Below are positions 9,404 to 18,379 of a stretch of DNA of 64,000 nucleotides, in pieces. Location: contig NZ_CP008849.1 of the NCBI RefSeq assembly GCF_000730385.1, positions 4,244,834 through 4,308,833 of the forward strand, given 5' to 3'. A program made the position numbers and the translations under genes. This DNA is from Alteromonas australica. GTDB taxonomy: Bacteria > Pseudomonadota > Gammaproteobacteria > Enterobacterales > Alteromonadaceae. Each line of letters opens with the position of its first letter. Within the stretch, counting starts at the first letter, position 1. The notes beneath the pieces are model-generated. The model was not told the origin of the DNA, did no database searches, and saw only the letters and a list, made by a program, of their open reading frames with translations.

Positions 9404-9845
9404 TCTCAATGCTCTCGTCAAAAATAGCCGCTAACGCTTCTTTGGTATTCACAGGAATAGGCACCGCTTTGTCAGACAAACGTTCAACAAAAACATGCAC
9501 AAATTGACCGTGCGCTACTCGCCGCTTGGCTTCCCCAGCGTACACACTCAATCCGTAGGTGACTGAACTTCTACCTACCTTAATGACCCGCACGCCGACA
9601 AAGATTGTTTCTGGGTAGGAGGCTGGCGTTATGTATTGACACTGACTGCTCACCACATAGGCCACAATATTGCCTTTGTGAATATTTAAACCACCTTCTT
9701 CAATTAAAAAGCGATTTACCGCGGTATCGAAAAAGCTGTAATACATCACATTGTTAATATGGCCGTAGGCATCATTGTCTTGCCAACGTGTGGCAATTTC
9801 TACGTGATAAGGATAATCGCTAAGCGATGGGGTTATGTCAGTCAT
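9396..9845 (-). CDS. acyl-CoA thioesterase, 4HBT hotdog fold
   Basis: This 149-residue single-hotdog protein carries the 4-hydroxybenzoyl-CoA thioesterase signature RWQDNDAYGHINNVMYYSFF (residues 20-39), with Asp in the catalytic position. It would hydrolyse acyl- or aryl-CoA thioesters in the cytoplasm; members of this family (YbgC/FadM type) vary widely in substrate. It lies 22 bases after proB and overlaps the dehydrogenase gene downstream, so the three form one minus-strand unit. The length is normal. Confidence 0.85.
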   Translation of the reverse strand: MTDITPSLSDYPYHVEIATRWQDNDAYGHINNVMYYSFFDTAVNRFLIEEGGLNIHKGNIVAYVVSSQCQYITPASYPETIFVGVRVIKVGRSSVTYGLSVYAGEAKRRVAHGQFVHVFVERLSDKAVPIPVNTKEALAAIFDESIENV

Positions 9846-9867
9846 CGTAGGCTTTTCTTCCCTTTTG

Positions 9868-10968
9868 CTATTTGAGTAACACGAGGTCGTCTCGGTGAAC
9901 TACCACATGGGCTGTTTCATACCCTAACACATCAGCAATCTGAGACGATTTTTTTCCTTTAATAAGGGCTAAATCTCTACTGTCGTAAAGTGATAACCCT
10001 TTCGCCAACACCTTTCCAGTGCACCATATTTCTATGGCATCCCCTTGGTTGAATGTACCCTCAACCCCGGTTATACCCGAGGGAAGCAATGAAGCCCCTT
10101 TTTCTACAAGTGCACGCATTGCCCCTTCATCCACATTAATAGTGCCACAGGTTTTTAACGTATGAGACAACCAAAGCCGTCGTGCCTTTTTCGGTGTTTG
10201 CGTGGCCTTAAACAACGTACCTGGTACTTCACCTTTCAGCAAGCTATCGAAGGTGTCGGCCTTTTTGCCATTAACAATGAGGGTTTGAATGCCACTGGTG
10301 GTGCTTTTATCTGCTGCTTGAATTTTTGTGCGCATTCCTCCTGTACCTAGGGCAGTACCAGCGCCCCCGGCTAATGCGTAAATGGTTTCATCGATATGCT
10401 CAACGGTTGGGATCAGGGTGGCGGAGGCATCTTTACGGGGGTCGGCCGTATACAGGCCGTCAATGTCAGAACAAATAATTAGCGTATCAGCTTGGGCGAC
10501 GAGCGCGGTATAAGCGGCAAGATTGTCGTTGTCTCCCACTTTAAGCTCGTTCACCGCCACGGTGTCATTCTCGTTTACAATAGGAATGGCTTTGTGGTTA
10601 AGAATTTCTCGAAGGGTATTTTTAATGTTCACGTAACGGGTTCTATCACGTAAATCATCTGCCGTAAGAAGCACTTGCGCACAGGGGAAGTCGAAGAAAC
10701 GTTGCCAATTCGCCATCATCTGCATCTGCCCAATAGCGGCCATCGCCTGTTTTTCAGCAATAGAAGCATTGTGGTTGACTTTTACTTTACTTCGACCCGC
10801 GGCCACACTGCCAGACGACACTAAAATAACGTCTTTTCCAGCGCGGCGACTGGCTGTAATAAAACGCGCTAAATCTAAAATATAACGGGCACTGCACTGA
10901 TCGCCATCGGGGGCTATCAACGCACTTCCCACTTTAATGACAGCTCGCTGCCAGGTAAAACGGTTCAT
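9868..10968 (-). CDS. proB: glutamate 5-kinase
   Basis: ProB phosphorylates glutamate in the first step of proline synthesis. The 366-residue product has the amino-acid-kinase domain (about residues 5-255): KVGSALI, VLLTADD, the substrate loop NENDTVAVNELKVGDNDN, and SSGSVAAGRSK. A C-terminal PUA domain (about 275-360) is present, as in the long enzymes of enterobacteria (367 residues). The start ATG at 10968 gives a normal N-terminus. The usual partner proA is not adjacent; a thioesterase and a dehydrogenase follow instead. PUA-containing ProB enzymes are feedback-inhibited by proline. Confidence 0.96.
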   Translation of the reverse strand: MNRFTWQRAVIKVGSALIAPDGDQCSARYILDLARFITASRRAGKDVILVSSGSVAAGRSKVKVNHNASIAEKQAMAAIGQMQMMANWQRFFDFPCAQVLLTADDLRDRTRYVNIKNTLREILNHKAIPIVNENDTVAVNELKVGDNDNLAAYTALVAQADTLIICSDIDGLYTADPRKDASATLIPTVEHIDETIYALAGGAGTALGTGGMRTKIQAADKSTTSGIQTLIVNGKKADTFDSLLKGEVPGTLFKATQTPKKARRLWLSHTLKTCGTINVDEGAMRALVEKGASLLPSGITGVEGTFNQGDAIEIWCTGKVLAKGLSLYDSRDLALIKGKKSSQIADVLGYETAHVVVHRDDLVLLK

Positions 10969-11113
10969 AGGCGATGGGAAATAAATAAAAGTGGAATAAG
11001 AATACGACAGTTAAATCATGAAACAAAAGAAATGTTACAGATTTTTTGCGTTAAAACAGGGGTAGTTTACGATCAAAAACTAGGATTCACCGATCCACCC
11101 TTATATACTAAAG

Positions 11114-11132
11114 ATTGTTATTGTATAACAAT
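11114..11132. promoter_or_regulatory. palindrome in the leader of the M1 peptidase gene
   Basis: ATTGTTAT (11114-11121) and ATAACAAT (11125-11132) are perfect arms around TGT, 30 bases before the start codon at 11162. A TATACT at 11104-11109 could be a -10 box just upstream, which would place the palindrome at the transcription start, a usual repressor position. No clear -35 is seen. The binding factor is unknown. Confidence 0.4.
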
Positions 11133-11161
11133 TCTAATTTACAATGTTGCAAGGAAACTGC

Positions 11162-13627
11162 ATGAACAAGCACAAACGACACTTTTTCTGGCTAGCGCCA
11201 GTTCTGTCTATGCTGATATGTCTTCCCACAAGCGCCGCAATAAAACAAACAAAAGGCGACTTTGAAGATAAATTCCGTCAGCTAGACGAAGTTTTACCTA
11301 CCCCTAATGTATACCGTAATGCTGCTGGTGAACCTGGCCATGAATATTGGCAGCAGCAGGTTGACTACAAAATTGACGTTAAACTTTTAGAAGACAAGCG
11401 TCGAATTGAAGCTAGTGAAACCATTACGTATCACAACAATTCTCCAGATACACTGAAATACCTTTGGATTCAGTTAGATCAAAACAAATTCCGTGACGAC
11501 TCGATGTCCGCGCTTACCACCACCTTTGGTGGTATAGGCAACCGTGGGCCAGCGACGCAATCTGCAAGTGGAAGCGCCCCAGCCAAGCTAAGCATGGGTG
11601 CATTACGCCGTCAGCAATTCGTTGAAGACAACGAACTGGGTTACACCATTTCTCGTGTAGAAAACAAATCAGGCACCGACCTACATCACGTAGTAGTGGG
11701 TACCTTAATGCGTGTTGACTTAGCCAAACCATTAAAGCCAGGTAAGAAAGTTACCTTTGATATCGATTTTGCATTCAACATTGTTGAAGAAGATGCCGTA
11801 TCTGCCCGTGCAGGTTATGAACACTTCCCTGATGATGAGCGCGAAGGTGGTAATGATATCTTCTTGCTAGCACAGTGGTTTCCGCGCCTTGCGGCGTACA
11901 CCGACTATGAAGCATGGACCAACAAAGAATTTATTGGCCGTGGTGAGTTCACACTAGAGTTCGGTAACTATGAAGTTGACATCACCGTTCCTGCTGATCA
12001 CATTGTTTCATCTACAGGCGTACTTCAAAACCCGAAAGACGTACTAACAAAAACACAGCGTGATCGCCTTAAAAAAGCAGAAAAAGCTGACCGTATTGTT
12101 TTTGTTGTCACGCCAGAAGAAGCCATTGAAAACGAAAAAGAAGGCACATCTAAGTTAAAAACCTGGCGTTTTAAAGCAGAAAACGTCCGTGATTTCGCGT
12201 GGGCGTCGTCACGTAAGTTTGCTTGGGATGCCCGTGGTTACCAACAAGGTGGAGACACTCAACCTCTTGTGATGGCCATGTCTTTCTACCCGAAAGAAGG
12301 CGGAGAGCTATGGCAGAAGTACTCTACTGAGTCGATTATCCATACCATGGAAGTGTATAGCCGCTTCAGCTTCGACTACCCCTATCCCGTTGCACAGTCA
12401 GTTAACGGGCCAGTAGGCGGCATGGAATATCCAATGATTACCTTTAACGGCCCACGTACCGAGCTTCGTGACGATGGTTCTCGTACCTATTCATTGGCAG
12501 AAAAGCGTTTCCTTATTGGTGTTGTTATTCACGAAGTAGGGCATATCTACTTCCCTATGACGGTAAACTCTGATGAACGTCAATGGACTTGGATGGATGA
12601 AGGCCTCAACAGCTTCCTAGATGGTGTTGCTGGTCGCGAATGGGATCCAACCATTCCATGGGGTGTTGAGCCTCGTGACATTACAGGCTACATGAAGTCT
12701 CAGACTCAAGTGCCTATTATGACGCAATCTGACTCGGTTTTACGTTTAGGTCCTAATGCCTATACAAAACCAGCAGCAGCATTAAACATTTTGCGTGAAA
12801 CCATTCTTGGCCGTGAGTTGTTCGACTTTGCGTTTAAAGAATATGCACAACGTTGGATGTTTAAGCGTCCTACGCCATCCGATTTTTTCCGCACTATGGA
12901 AGAAGCTTCGGGTGTTGACCTTGATTGGTTCTGGCGTGGGTGGTTCTACACCACTGATCACGTAGATATTAGCTTAGACAGCGTATACAAGTTGCGTCTA
13001 AATACAGAAGACCCAGATATTGATTTCGCCCGTGAGCGCGAAGCTGAAATGGACAAACCTAAATCACTTACCGATATTCGTAACAAAGAAGAAGGTAAGA
13101 AGCTTTGGGTTGACCGTTTTGAAGATATCAGCGACTTCTATGACGAAAACGACCGTTACACTGTAACCAACAAAGAGCGTAACAAGTACCGTAGTTTCTT
13201 AAAGAAACTTGAACCTTGGGAACGTGAAGCGTTTGAACGTGCTGTTCGTGAAGACAAAAACTACTACGTACTGGATTTCAGTAACAAAGGTGGTTTGGTT
13301 ATGCCTATTATCCTAGAGCTAGCCTTCACTGATGGTACTACGGAAGAAATGCGCATTCCTGCTGAAATTTGGCGCCGTACACCAAAAGCCGTTAGCAAGC
13401 TTATTGTGACGGATAAAGACAAAGAGCTAGTTAGCGTAACCGTTGACCCACACTGGGAAACCGCTGATGTAGACGTGGAAAATAACCATTACCCTCGTCG
13501 TATTATTCCATCACGTATTGAAGCTTATAAGTCTAAGCCTCGCAGCACTTACGAGTACCGCGATTTAATGCATGATGTAAAAACAGAGCTGAAGACAGAT
13601 GATGACGAGGAAAGCGATGACAAGTAA
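11162..13627 (+). CDS. exported M1-family zinc metallopeptidase (aminopeptidase N-like)
   Basis: The 821-residue product has a signal peptide (residues 1-25, ending SAA). The gluzincin active site HEVGH is at about residues 457-461, and the third zinc ligand lies in DEGLNSF about 20 residues later. The exopeptidase-type GGMEYP motif precedes it at about residue 420 (PVGGMEYPMI), which matches the GxMEN position with Tyr-Pro in place of Asn. It should trim peptides in the periplasm or outside the cell. The start at 11162 is chosen over 11144 because AAGGA lies six bases upstream and the signal peptide then begins with MNKHKRH. The C-terminal 200 residues are rich in Lys, Glu and Asp. The next gene starts inside its last codons. 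Confidence 0.9.
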   Translation: MNKHKRHFFWLAPVLSMLICLPTSAAIKQTKGDFEDKFRQLDEVLPTPNVYRNAAGEPGHEYWQQQVDYKIDVKLLEDKRRIEASETITYHNNSPDTLKYLWIQLDQNKFRDDSMSALTTTFGGIGNRGPATQSASGSAPAKLSMGALRRQQFVEDNELGYTISRVENKSGTDLHHVVVGTLMRVDLAKPLKPGKKVTFDIDFAFNIVEEDAVSARAGYEHFPDDEREGGNDIFLLAQWFPRLAAYTDYEAWTNKEFIGRGEFTLEFGNYEVDITVPADHIVSSTGVLQNPKDVLTKTQRDRLKKAEKADRIVFVVTPEEAIENEKEGTSKLKTWRFKAENVRDFAWASSRKFAWDARGYQQGGDTQPLVMAMSFYPKEGGELWQKYSTESIIHTMEVYSRFSFDYPYPVAQSVNGPVGGMEYPMITFNGPRTELRDDGSRTYSLAEKRFLIGVVIHEVGHIYFPMTVNSDERQWTWMDEGLNSFLDGVAGREWDPTIPWGVEPRDITGYMKSQTQVPIMTQSDSVLRLGPNAYTKPAAALNILRETILGRELFDFAFKEYAQRWMFKRPTPSDFFRTMEEASGVDLDWFWRGWFYTTDHVDISLDSVYKLRLNTEDPDIDFAREREAEMDKPKSLTDIRNKEEGKKLWVDRFEDISDFYDENDRYTVTNKERNKYRSFLKKLEPWEREAFERAVREDKNYYVLDFSNKGGLVMPIILELAFTDGTTEEMRIPAEIWRRTPKAVSKLIVTDKDKELVSVTVDPHWETADVDVENNHYPRRIIPSRIEAYKSKPRSTYEYRDLMHDVKTELKTDDDEESDDK

Positions 13628-14156
13628 GTTATCGGCTTTTCGTAAGACACAGCGCTTATTTGCGCTGTGTCTTATTGTTTTTGGTTTTTTCGCGGGTACC
13701 GCACAAGCACACCAAATTAAAGCGGCTATTACCACAGTACTGTTTAATCCACGAACAGAAAACATTGAAGTCATGCACCGCTTTAATTTGCATGATGCAG
13801 AGCACGCTGTGAAAGCCCTGTTCGATAAGCACGCTGACATTATGGATGATGCTAATACTCAGCAAGATTTCGCTGACTATGTGAGTAAGCACTTCGCGCT
13901 GTTAAACAGCGAAGAAGTGCCCTTGGCGTTAACCCAAGTGGGTTTTGAAGTAGAAGGTAAGCACTTTTGGGTTTATCAAGAAACGGCTCAACCACCTGAG
14001 ATAGAAGGGCTTAAAATACGTCATGATGCACTTCGTGACTTATGGCCTTCACAAGTTAACACCATCAACGTAGAAGGTAACGGGCCTCTTAAGACCCTTA
14101 CCTTTACCGACAACGTGACCTTGCTTGAAGTTAGCTTTAACAGCGAGCACCATTAA
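13617..14156 (+). CDS. exported DUF6702-type protein
   Basis: The 179-residue product has a signal peptide (residues 1-26, ending AQA) and a soluble domain with the pattern HQIKAAITTVLFNPRTENIEVMHRF. DUF6702 proteins show this 'H-x-K-x-S/T-x-x-x-I-x-x-N' beginning; the assignment is from memory of that pattern. The start at 13617 is chosen because GAGG sits seven bases upstream inside the peptidase gene; the ATGs at 13599 and 13602 lack a ribosome site. It overlaps the peptidase gene by 11 bases, so the two are coupled and probably act together in the periplasm. Function unknown. Confidence 0.65.
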   Translation: MTSKLSAFRKTQRLFALCLIVFGFFAGTAQAHQIKAAITTVLFNPRTENIEVMHRFNLHDAEHAVKALFDKHADIMDDANTQQDFADYVSKHFALLNSEEVPLALTQVGFEVEGKHFWVYQETAQPPEIEGLKIRHDALRDLWPSQVNTINVEGNGPLKTLTFTDNVTLLEVSFNSEHH

Positions 14157-14182
14157 TAGTGATCATTAAATAATTGTAAGGT

Positions 14183-14197
14183 GCGGGCGCCTCCCGC
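14183..14197 (+). terminator. short GC-rich hairpin after DUF6702-type gene
   Basis: GCGGG and CCCGC pair around CGCCT, 27 bases after the stop, with a weak T-rich stretch later. A possible terminator of the peptidase operon. Confidence 0.35.
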
Positions 14198-14296
14198 CCC
14201 TTATGGTTTTCTGGCTTTCTACTCCTGAAGTCTTATTTCCTTTCTTTGATTTGTCATTTAACGTAACTGTAGGATTATCGAACAGACGACGATTTT

Positions 14297-14569
14297 ATGG
14301 CGACGAATACAACTGAAGCTCCATTCTCAAACCGCAAAAATAGTATATGGGTTACCTTAAGCGGTGCCATGGCACTCACTTTTGTTTCCATGCTGTTTTT
14401 ACCTAATAGTGGTGCAGGTGAAGGAATGGTGGCAACTTATTCATCAATGTTGTGGTGCGGAATCTTTGGCGCATCGCTAGCCCGTTACTTAAGCCACAGC
14501 GGCTGGATTGGTTTTGCCATAGGCAGCGTAGTGGGTTTTACGCTTCAACTCGTTTCACAGCTTATTTAA
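14297..14569 (+). CDS. small hydrophobic membrane protein, unknown function
   Basis: I do not recognise a family. The 90-residue product has a short polar N-terminus and about three hydrophobic segments (residues 18-36, 44-62 and 68-88) rich in Gly, Ser and Ala, so it is an integral membrane protein. No strong ribosome site is seen before the ATG (ACGACGATTTT). It stands alone between the peptidase operon and the ABC1-kinase gene on the same strand. Codon usage looks ordinary, so it is likely a real gene, but expression is unproven. Confidence 0.55.
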   Translation: MATNTTEAPFSNRKNSIWVTLSGAMALTFVSMLFLPNSGAGEGMVATYSSMLWCGIFGASLARYLSHSGWIGFAIGSVVGFTLQLVSQLI

Positions 14570-14681
14570 ACTTTTTATCCGCTTCATCCAACAATAAATG
14601 TCTGGCGTATACACTAGGTAAATCGAACTAGGCGCATCTTGCATCTAGCCATTTGTCGACAACAAGGTATTTCGCCCGCCC

Positions 14682-16094
14682 ATGACGGATAAATTCAACG
14701 CTAACGCCAGTCACCCTAATAAAACGCAGGATGATAAAGCAGCTAGGCCCACAAAAGCGGTGCCTTCATCTCGACTAGGTCGAGTGAGCAGGCTTGGGTT
14801 TCTTGCCACCAAAGTGGCGGGAAATGTAGTCGCTAAGGGTGCCGAACAATGGTTAAAAGGTGAAAAGCCCGCCTTATCCTCTTTACTGCTAACCCCCAAA
14901 AACATCGCCAACATTGCCGATGAGTTAGCCAGTATGCGTGGCGCCGCCATGAAACTTGGCCAACTTATCTCTATGGATACGGGCGACTTCCTCCCCCCCG
15001 AATTGGCGAATATTCTGGCGCGGTTAAGAGACGACGCCGATCCCATGCCAAAATCACAACTCGTTGAAGTGTTAAATGAAGCGTGGGGAAACGATTGGCA
15101 AGATAAGCTTCTGTATTTTTCATTTGCCCCCGTGGCCGCAGCCTCTATTGGTCAGGTACACAAAGCCATTACGCTTGATGGCGTAACACTCGCCATTAAG
15201 GTGCAATACCCTGGTGTGAAAAAAAGTATTGATAGCGATGTGGATAACGTGGCTACGCTTATTAAGCTCACTGGGTTAGTCCCGTCTTCCCTAGACATAC
15301 AACCGCTACTTGAACAAGCCAAGCAACAATTACATCAAGAAGCCGACTATAGCCGCGAAGCTAACATGCTTACCCGCTACCGTTCAGCGCTAAGCCATGC
15401 CGATAGCGAGAATGTGCTAGGAGATGAAGCTAGCAGTGAGGCTCCCAGCCGATTTATTGTGCCCCAGGTTTACGAGTCACTCACCACTAATACGGTACTG
15501 GCAATGGATTTTGTAAAGGGAGAAGCTGCAGACGTGCTGTTGTCACAACCCCAAGAGATGCGTGATCAAGCTATGACCCAATTGATGGCGTTATTCTTTC
15601 AAGAAATATTTGAATTCAAGTTACTTCAAAGTGACCCTAACCTAGCTAACTACTTATTCGATACACAAACTCAGCGCTGGGTATTACTCGACTTTGGTGC
15701 CACTCGCGATATCCCTGACAACATTGCACAGGGCTACCAGCAACTGTTAAAAAGCGCGGCACTGAATAATGCCGATATGATGCGCGAAGCGGCTTTAGAT
15801 ATTGGGTTAATTCATGCAACGCATTGCCAGCAACAACAAGAGGCCGTGGTGAATATAGGTTTAGAGGCCTGTGAAGCTATTCGAGTATCGGGGGCCTACG
15901 ATTTTGGAAAGAGCGATCTTATCGCCCGGTTGCATGATAAAGGCATGGCATTAACGAATGAACATGATTTTTGGCACACGCCACCTATTGACGCTCTTTT
16001 TATTCACCGAAAACTAGGCGGCCTGTATTTATTAGCAAAGCGCTTGGGGGCGCGGGTGAATATGCAAGACGCCGCGGCAAAGTGGCTGGTATAG
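14682..16094 (+). CDS. ABC1/UbiB-family atypical kinase (AarF domain)
   Basis: The 470-residue ADCK-type protein has the invariant KxGQ motif (K91 to Q94, in AMKLGQLISMD), the Ala-rich nucleotide loop VAAASIGQVH (about 151-160), the ATP-binding Lys in LAIKVQYPG, the catalytic-loop DPNLANYLF and metal-binding LLDFGATRD. Family members assist ubiquinone synthesis or lipid handling through ATPase or kinase activity. UbiB itself has C-terminal membrane helices and sits with ubiE-ubiJ. Neither is the case here, so this is a paralogue of the plant/mitochondrial ABC1 type, not ubiB. It is convergent with the small gene that follows, 27 bases away. Confidence 0.87.
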   Translation: MTDKFNANASHPNKTQDDKAARPTKAVPSSRLGRVSRLGFLATKVAGNVVAKGAEQWLKGEKPALSSLLLTPKNIANIADELASMRGAAMKLGQLISMDTGDFLPPELANILARLRDDADPMPKSQLVEVLNEAWGNDWQDKLLYFSFAPVAAASIGQVHKAITLDGVTLAIKVQYPGVKKSIDSDVDNVATLIKLTGLVPSSLDIQPLLEQAKQQLHQEADYSREANMLTRYRSALSHADSENVLGDEASSEAPSRFIVPQVYESLTTNTVLAMDFVKGEAADVLLSQPQEMRDQAMTQLMALFFQEIFEFKLLQSDPNLANYLFDTQTQRWVLLDFGATRDIPDNIAQGYQQLLKSAALNNADMMREAALDIGLIHATHCQQQQEAVVNIGLEACEAIRVSGAYDFGKSDLIARLHDKGMALTNEHDFWHTPPIDALFIHRKLGGLYLLAKRLGARVNMQDAAAKWLV

Positions 16095-16121
16095 CAACGT
16101 GAGCAATTCGAGTACGCTGAT

Positions 16122-16430
16122 TTAATAAGGCAATGCCATACTGAATGGCAGCGCCATTTGCTCGGCGCTTTTAGGCGGGTTACCAATCATTTCGTCATAG
16201 GGTGAGTCGTGCTTCATCACGGCGGTTTTTACCGTGCAATGAGCAAACGCTTCTCGGATATGGCCTGTACTAAAAAAACGCATAGGCTTATCTAGCTTGT
16301 CGTACACCATACCGCTTTTATCCCCAACCGTGAGATAGACTAAGTACACATTCATTTCGTACGATTGCACTTCAAGGTAGTCTATTTCCCACGCAGCGTG
16401 TTCAATATTTGTGTAAGGGAATTTAATCAT
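16122..16430 (-). CDS. small DUF6482-like protein
   Basis: The 102-residue soluble product has an aromatic-rich first half (YLEVQSYEMNVYLVYLTVGD) and a conserved-looking end, HDSPYDEMIGNPP. The SxYDEMxGxP ending recalls the DUF6482 family of marine gammaproteobacteria; I assign it by that pattern only. The start ATG is preceded by AGAGG at good spacing. It is a single gene, convergent with the kinase gene. Function unknown. Confidence 0.55.
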   Translation of the reverse strand: MIKFPYTNIEHAAWEIDYLEVQSYEMNVYLVYLTVGDKSGMVYDKLDKPMRFFSTGHIREAFAHCTVKTAVMKHDSPYDEMIGNPPKSAEQMALPFSMALPY

Positions 16431-16789
16431 ACTTGCCTCTGTAGCCGCCTTATCACCACATGTTCTTAAGCGTTTTATTACACGCCCTACTTAATTACGT
16501 TACAGTGCGTTATCGGGTTCAAAGACAGTGCTTATATTTCTCGAAGTCAAAGACTCATCGCGCTGGCGCACGGCATGATTTGCTGTAGCGACGGCATCCT
16601 CCCCCTAGCACTGTGTAAATGCACGTAAATACGGAATAATTTCGATCGATTTAGGGTCATAGTTCGTTCAAAGAGGAACAAAAAAAGAAAATTACACGAT
16701 GAGAAGTATATTTCTCTTGCTTGAATTTCAATTTTTGGGTGTTATCTCTGATAGTATAAAAGAAAGGACAATTTTTCAGCGGAGACATT
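16431..16789. other. intergenic region before the DUF3014 gene
   Basis: This is a divergent gap of 359 bases. It must hold promoters for the DUF6482-like gene and the DUF3014 gene. A TATAAA near 16755 could be a -10 box for the latter but its -35 is poor. No RNA gene or strong dyad was seen. Confidence 0.4.
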
Positions 16790-17647
16790 ATGAGCGAAAC
16801 CTCAGAAAAACGTACGTTGGTTCCCCACTTTCTCATTATTGGGGTGATCATTGTGATCATACTGGCCATAGTATTTTGGCCATCAGAAGACGAATCTCCG
16901 GTAGCGCCAGAGCCTGAAGTGATTCAGCCCGAGCTTGAAGTGCCAGAAGAACCCGAGGTATTTGAAACTCGACCTACTCCGCCTCCCGTGGAATTGGAAG
17001 AAAAAGATGAAGTAGAGCCATTACCAGAACCTGAGCCTACAGAGCCAGAACCGCTGGATGTGAGCGACCCCGCCATTAAGGCATCGTTACGGGATATTTC
17101 TACCGCCAACGATAACAGTGTTAATCGCATGCTGGTTAACGAAGGTCTACTGCAGCGTTTTGTGGTAACCGTCACTAATTTAGCAAATGACGAAATGGCA
17201 CCTAATCATCAACTACTTAATCCACCAGAGCAGTCGTTCCGCGTATATTCGCAGGCGGGCAAGCAATGGATTGACGCCGCTAGCTACAAGCGGTATACCC
17301 CCTATGTAGATATGCTGGAGTCATTCGACAATCAAGCGTTACTTAGTGTGTATAACCTGTACAAAGAGGACGTACAAAATAAATATGCGGAAATAAGTGA
17401 TGAGCCTGACCAAGATTTCAATGAGGTACTTTTAATGGCGATTGACGAATTGCTAGATACTCCAGAAGTCCCTGTACCTGTCGAAGTTTATACTGACTCT
17501 GTTGCCTATAAGTATGCTGATTCTCGTCTAGAAAACCTTAACGAGCCGCAAAAGCAACTGCTTCGAACCGGCCCTGACAATATGCGTCGTATTAAAGCGA
17601 AGTTACGAGAGTTGAAAACCTTGATTCAAGCAGATGGATCTCAGTAG
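16790..17647 (+). CDS. DUF3014 membrane-anchored protein
   Basis: The 285-residue product has a short cytoplasmic N-terminus, one membrane helix (about residues 12-31) and a Pro/Glu-rich spacer (about 34-85) of the type that crosses the periplasm or cell wall. A soluble helical domain follows (about 90-285), with VNRMLVNEGLLQRFVVTVTN typical of DUF3014. Function is not established. GGAG before the ATG is a good ribosome site. Its last 14 bases overlap the next gene (DUF1285) and the two are commonly found together. Confidence 0.78.
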   Translation: MSETSEKRTLVPHFLIIGVIIVIILAIVFWPSEDESPVAPEPEVIQPELEVPEEPEVFETRPTPPPVELEEKDEVEPLPEPEPTEPEPLDVSDPAIKASLRDISTANDNSVNRMLVNEGLLQRFVVTVTNLANDEMAPNHQLLNPPEQSFRVYSQAGKQWIDAASYKRYTPYVDMLESFDNQALLSVYNLYKEDVQNKYAEISDEPDQDFNEVLLMAIDELLDTPEVPVPVEVYTDSVAYKYADSRLENLNEPQKQLLRTGPDNMRRIKAKLRELKTLIQADGSQ

Positions 17648-18212
17648 ATTTCAGCAACAATTGAAGGGCGCGTCTAGCGAGGCGCGCGCACTTCCGCCAG
17701 TCGATAAATGGGATCCTCCTTTTTGCGGTGATATTAACCTTGAAATAGCGCTGGACGGACGTTGGTTTTATGAAGGCAGCCCTATTGGTCGAGCCAGCTT
17801 GGTTCGCCTATTCTCAACCGTGCTTAAACGAGAAGGTGACAACTACTTCTTAGTCACCCCTGTAGAGAAAGTGGGGATCCGCGTCGAAGATACCCCATTT
17901 ATTATCGTAGAATGGGAAAACAATGGTGACACCTTAGTGTTTACCACACAAAGTGGCGACACCATCCCTCTTACCGACCTATCTCAAATTGAATTACGTG
18001 TTCCCCCTAGCGCGCTTAGAGACGACAACGCCACAGCTATTCCTTACCTTTGCGTAAGACGAAACCTGTGGGCGCGGCTACACCAGAATGTTTACTACCA
18101 ATTATTGACACAGGCGAAAGAAGTCAGGAAGAAAGAGAATAACACCACAATAACGCAATTTAGCCTAGACTCCGCCGGCAAGCAGTTTGTCATAGGTGAA
18201 GTAACGTCGTAA
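17634..18212 (+). CDS. DUF1285 protein
   Basis: The 192-residue soluble product contains the DUF1285 hallmark: the beginning [20 protein letters not shown], then [39 protein letters not shown] (about residues 20-80). Structures of the family show two small domains with a putative ligand groove; the function is unknown. It starts inside the DUF3014 gene and is therefore coupled to it. No signal peptide, so cytoplasmic. Confidence 0.85.
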   Translation: MDLSRFQQQLKGASSEARALPPVDKWDPPFCGDINLEIALDGRWFYEGSPIGRASLVRLFSTVLKREGDNYFLVTPVEKVGIRVEDTPFIIVEWENNGDTLVFTTQSGDTIPLTDLSQIELRVPPSALRDDNATAIPYLCVRRNLWARLHQNVYYQLLTQAKEVRKKENNTTITQFSLDSAGKQFVIGEVTS

Positions 18213-18379
18213 GCCCGCCTCGGCCACCCTTGCAACTAAGAAACATAAGCACAATCAACGACGCCCCACCTAGAAAACCCAAGAATGCATTCACGTTTTT
18301 CGACTTCTCTTTTGCCTTCTTCTGCTGCCTCATTTACATTAGCTGTACAATATACATTCAATCATTAAGAAGAATACTT

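Noticed and set aside
11032..11265. 77-codon plus-strand frame over the M1 peptidase leader
   Set aside because: Runs through the promoter and signal-peptide region out of frame; no conserved features.
16924..17175. 83-codon minus-strand frame rich in Ser, Gly and Thr
   Set aside because: Mirror of the Pro/Glu-rich linker of the DUF3014 protein, so low complexity by composition.
18230..18379. N-terminal extension of the amidohydrolase
   Set aside because: The open frame starts with TTG and places a second hydrophobic stretch before a normal signal peptide; the ATG at 18380 with AAGAAG is better.
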